A DNA stretch of 64,000 bases from Casuarius casuarius (taxonomy: Eukaryota > Chordata > Aves > Casuariiformes > Casuariidae). Shown here in pieces: positions 63,301-64,000 of the stretch. The stretch spans positions 310,001-374,000 of the forward strand of contig PTFA01000315.1 of assembly GCA_003342895.1 (NCBI GenBank), read 5' to 3'. The notes below the pieces were generated by a model, which did not search any database, was not told where the DNA came from, and saw only the letters and a list, made by a program, of their open reading frames with translations. How positions within the stretch are numbered: position 1 is the stretch's first letter; each line of letters starts with the position of its first letter. Both the position numbers and the translations under genes were made by a program.

Positions 63301-64000
63301 TCATAGCACAGTTAATTCTCAGTAAATATAAGACTTGTTTTAGAAACATGATGATTTTCTTAGTCTGTAACTTTGTTGATGTATGGTTTGCCACTATAGC
63401 TTTTTCTCGCTTGATGCGACTTCAGTGTGCTAAAGAATGTTCTGGTCAGGAAAATTAATGATTTATTTTTAATTAACAGTATTCAAAATATGCAGTGTTA
63501 AGATATCAGTTCTGGAACTGATTCAGGACTGTGTTCTGTTCTAACTACCCCAATTTACACAGAAATCTATGCAATTCCTGTGACAAATAATGTCTTAATG
63601 TTGGACTTAGGAAAAAGACGTAAAACATATTCACAGAATCATCACGTGGTTGTTGTCTTTTGAAATAAATGTGAGTATCTGCTAGTCTGCAACTCTGTAA
63701 CTCTGTTATGGGTTGTTAACAGATCTTCCTTACTCTGAGAAATGAGCTCAAGCTGCAAAGTTATGAATCAGATAAAAAAAAATCCCCAAAGCTCAGGCAT
63801 TCAAATCCAGGCCTGCATCCCAACTTTCCCCAGCTCTTGAAGGTCAGCTGTTGTCTCTTGTTGGTTCAATTACTCTATCTCCTTTCCAAGTCTGGCAGAG
63901 GAATTCAAAGGAACACTGGCTTGGAACTGGAGGCTTATAAATAGATTCCACTATATCTATTTATATCTTTTCATAAAAGGTAGTTAATCTGAGACTCTGG
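57301..64000. other. AT-rich non-coding sequence
   Basis: No gene or named repeat was seen in 6.7 kb. Small items are a 15-bp tandem pair 'gaaactttgtaaacg' at 60855-60883 and A13 at 61242-61254. A minus-strand open frame of 141 codons (60628-61053) has no recognisable domain or gene context. Frames in 62028-62331 (minus) overlap each other in two registers and are treated as chance. Confidence 0.5.
60855..60883. repeat. 15-bp tandem pair
   Basis: 'gaaactttgtaaacg' at 60855-60869 is followed directly by 'gaaactttgtaaac' at 60870-60883. As the period is a multiple of three, it keeps the minus-strand 141-codon frame open and produces a small duplicated peptide (TKFP/TKFH). Confidence 0.9.

Noticed and set aside
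1..64000. CRISPR arrays, bacterial operons, phage or tRNA genes
   Set aside because: No spaced identical repeats, no dense coding and no cloverleaf-like sequence with intact A/B boxes were seen; the content is vertebrate nuclear DNA.

Overview
This is a 64 kb stretch of AT-rich vertebrate nuclear DNA, most likely from a bird. The main evidence is the repeat content. All clearly recognisable interspersed repeats are CR1 (Chicken Repeat 1) LINE fragments, including reverse-transcriptase frames and the typical CR1 3' end ('ggttggaagggacct', 'tccatgattctatg'). I saw no Alu, B1/B2 or mammalian L1 sequence. CR1 is also common in crocodilians and turtles, so bird is the best guess but not proven.

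No host protein-coding gene, tRNA, rRNA or other structured RNA gene could be supported. The open frames are short (mostly 60-140 codons), scattered on both strands and lack recognisable domains, apart from those inside CR1 copies. The window therefore looks like a gene desert or the inside of a large intron.

Layout: 681-1638 holds a minus-strand CR1 with its 3' end and a decayed reverse-transcriptase C-terminal frame. 7912-8005 is a short plus-strand CR1 3' tail. 13489-13822 has a T-run, a TG/TA microsatellite and a 24-bp perfect AT palindrome. 22427-22993 is a plus-strand CR1 3' part. 23945-24280 is a purine/G-biased tract. 28210-28260 is a probable minus-strand CR1 3' relic. 32718-33240 is a GC-richer patch with overlapping open frames. 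34516-34690 looks like an older interspersed repeat. 36399-36856 is a GC-rich block of about 445 bp flanked by a short direct repeat, which looks like an insertion. 53449-53560 is a perfect 55-bp tandem duplication. 56653-57300 is a minus-strand CR1 internal part carrying the reverse-transcriptase core but lacking the 3' end. The rest is AT-rich single-copy-looking sequence with small simple repeats.

There is no operon or pathway to describe. The most thought-provoking structural observation is that the CR1 parts at 22427 and 56653 are in opposite orientation and break at nearly the same point of the element. This is the geometry expected if one CR1 had been split by a 34-kb inversion, although independent insertions remain possible. 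I found no convincing new biological system here.
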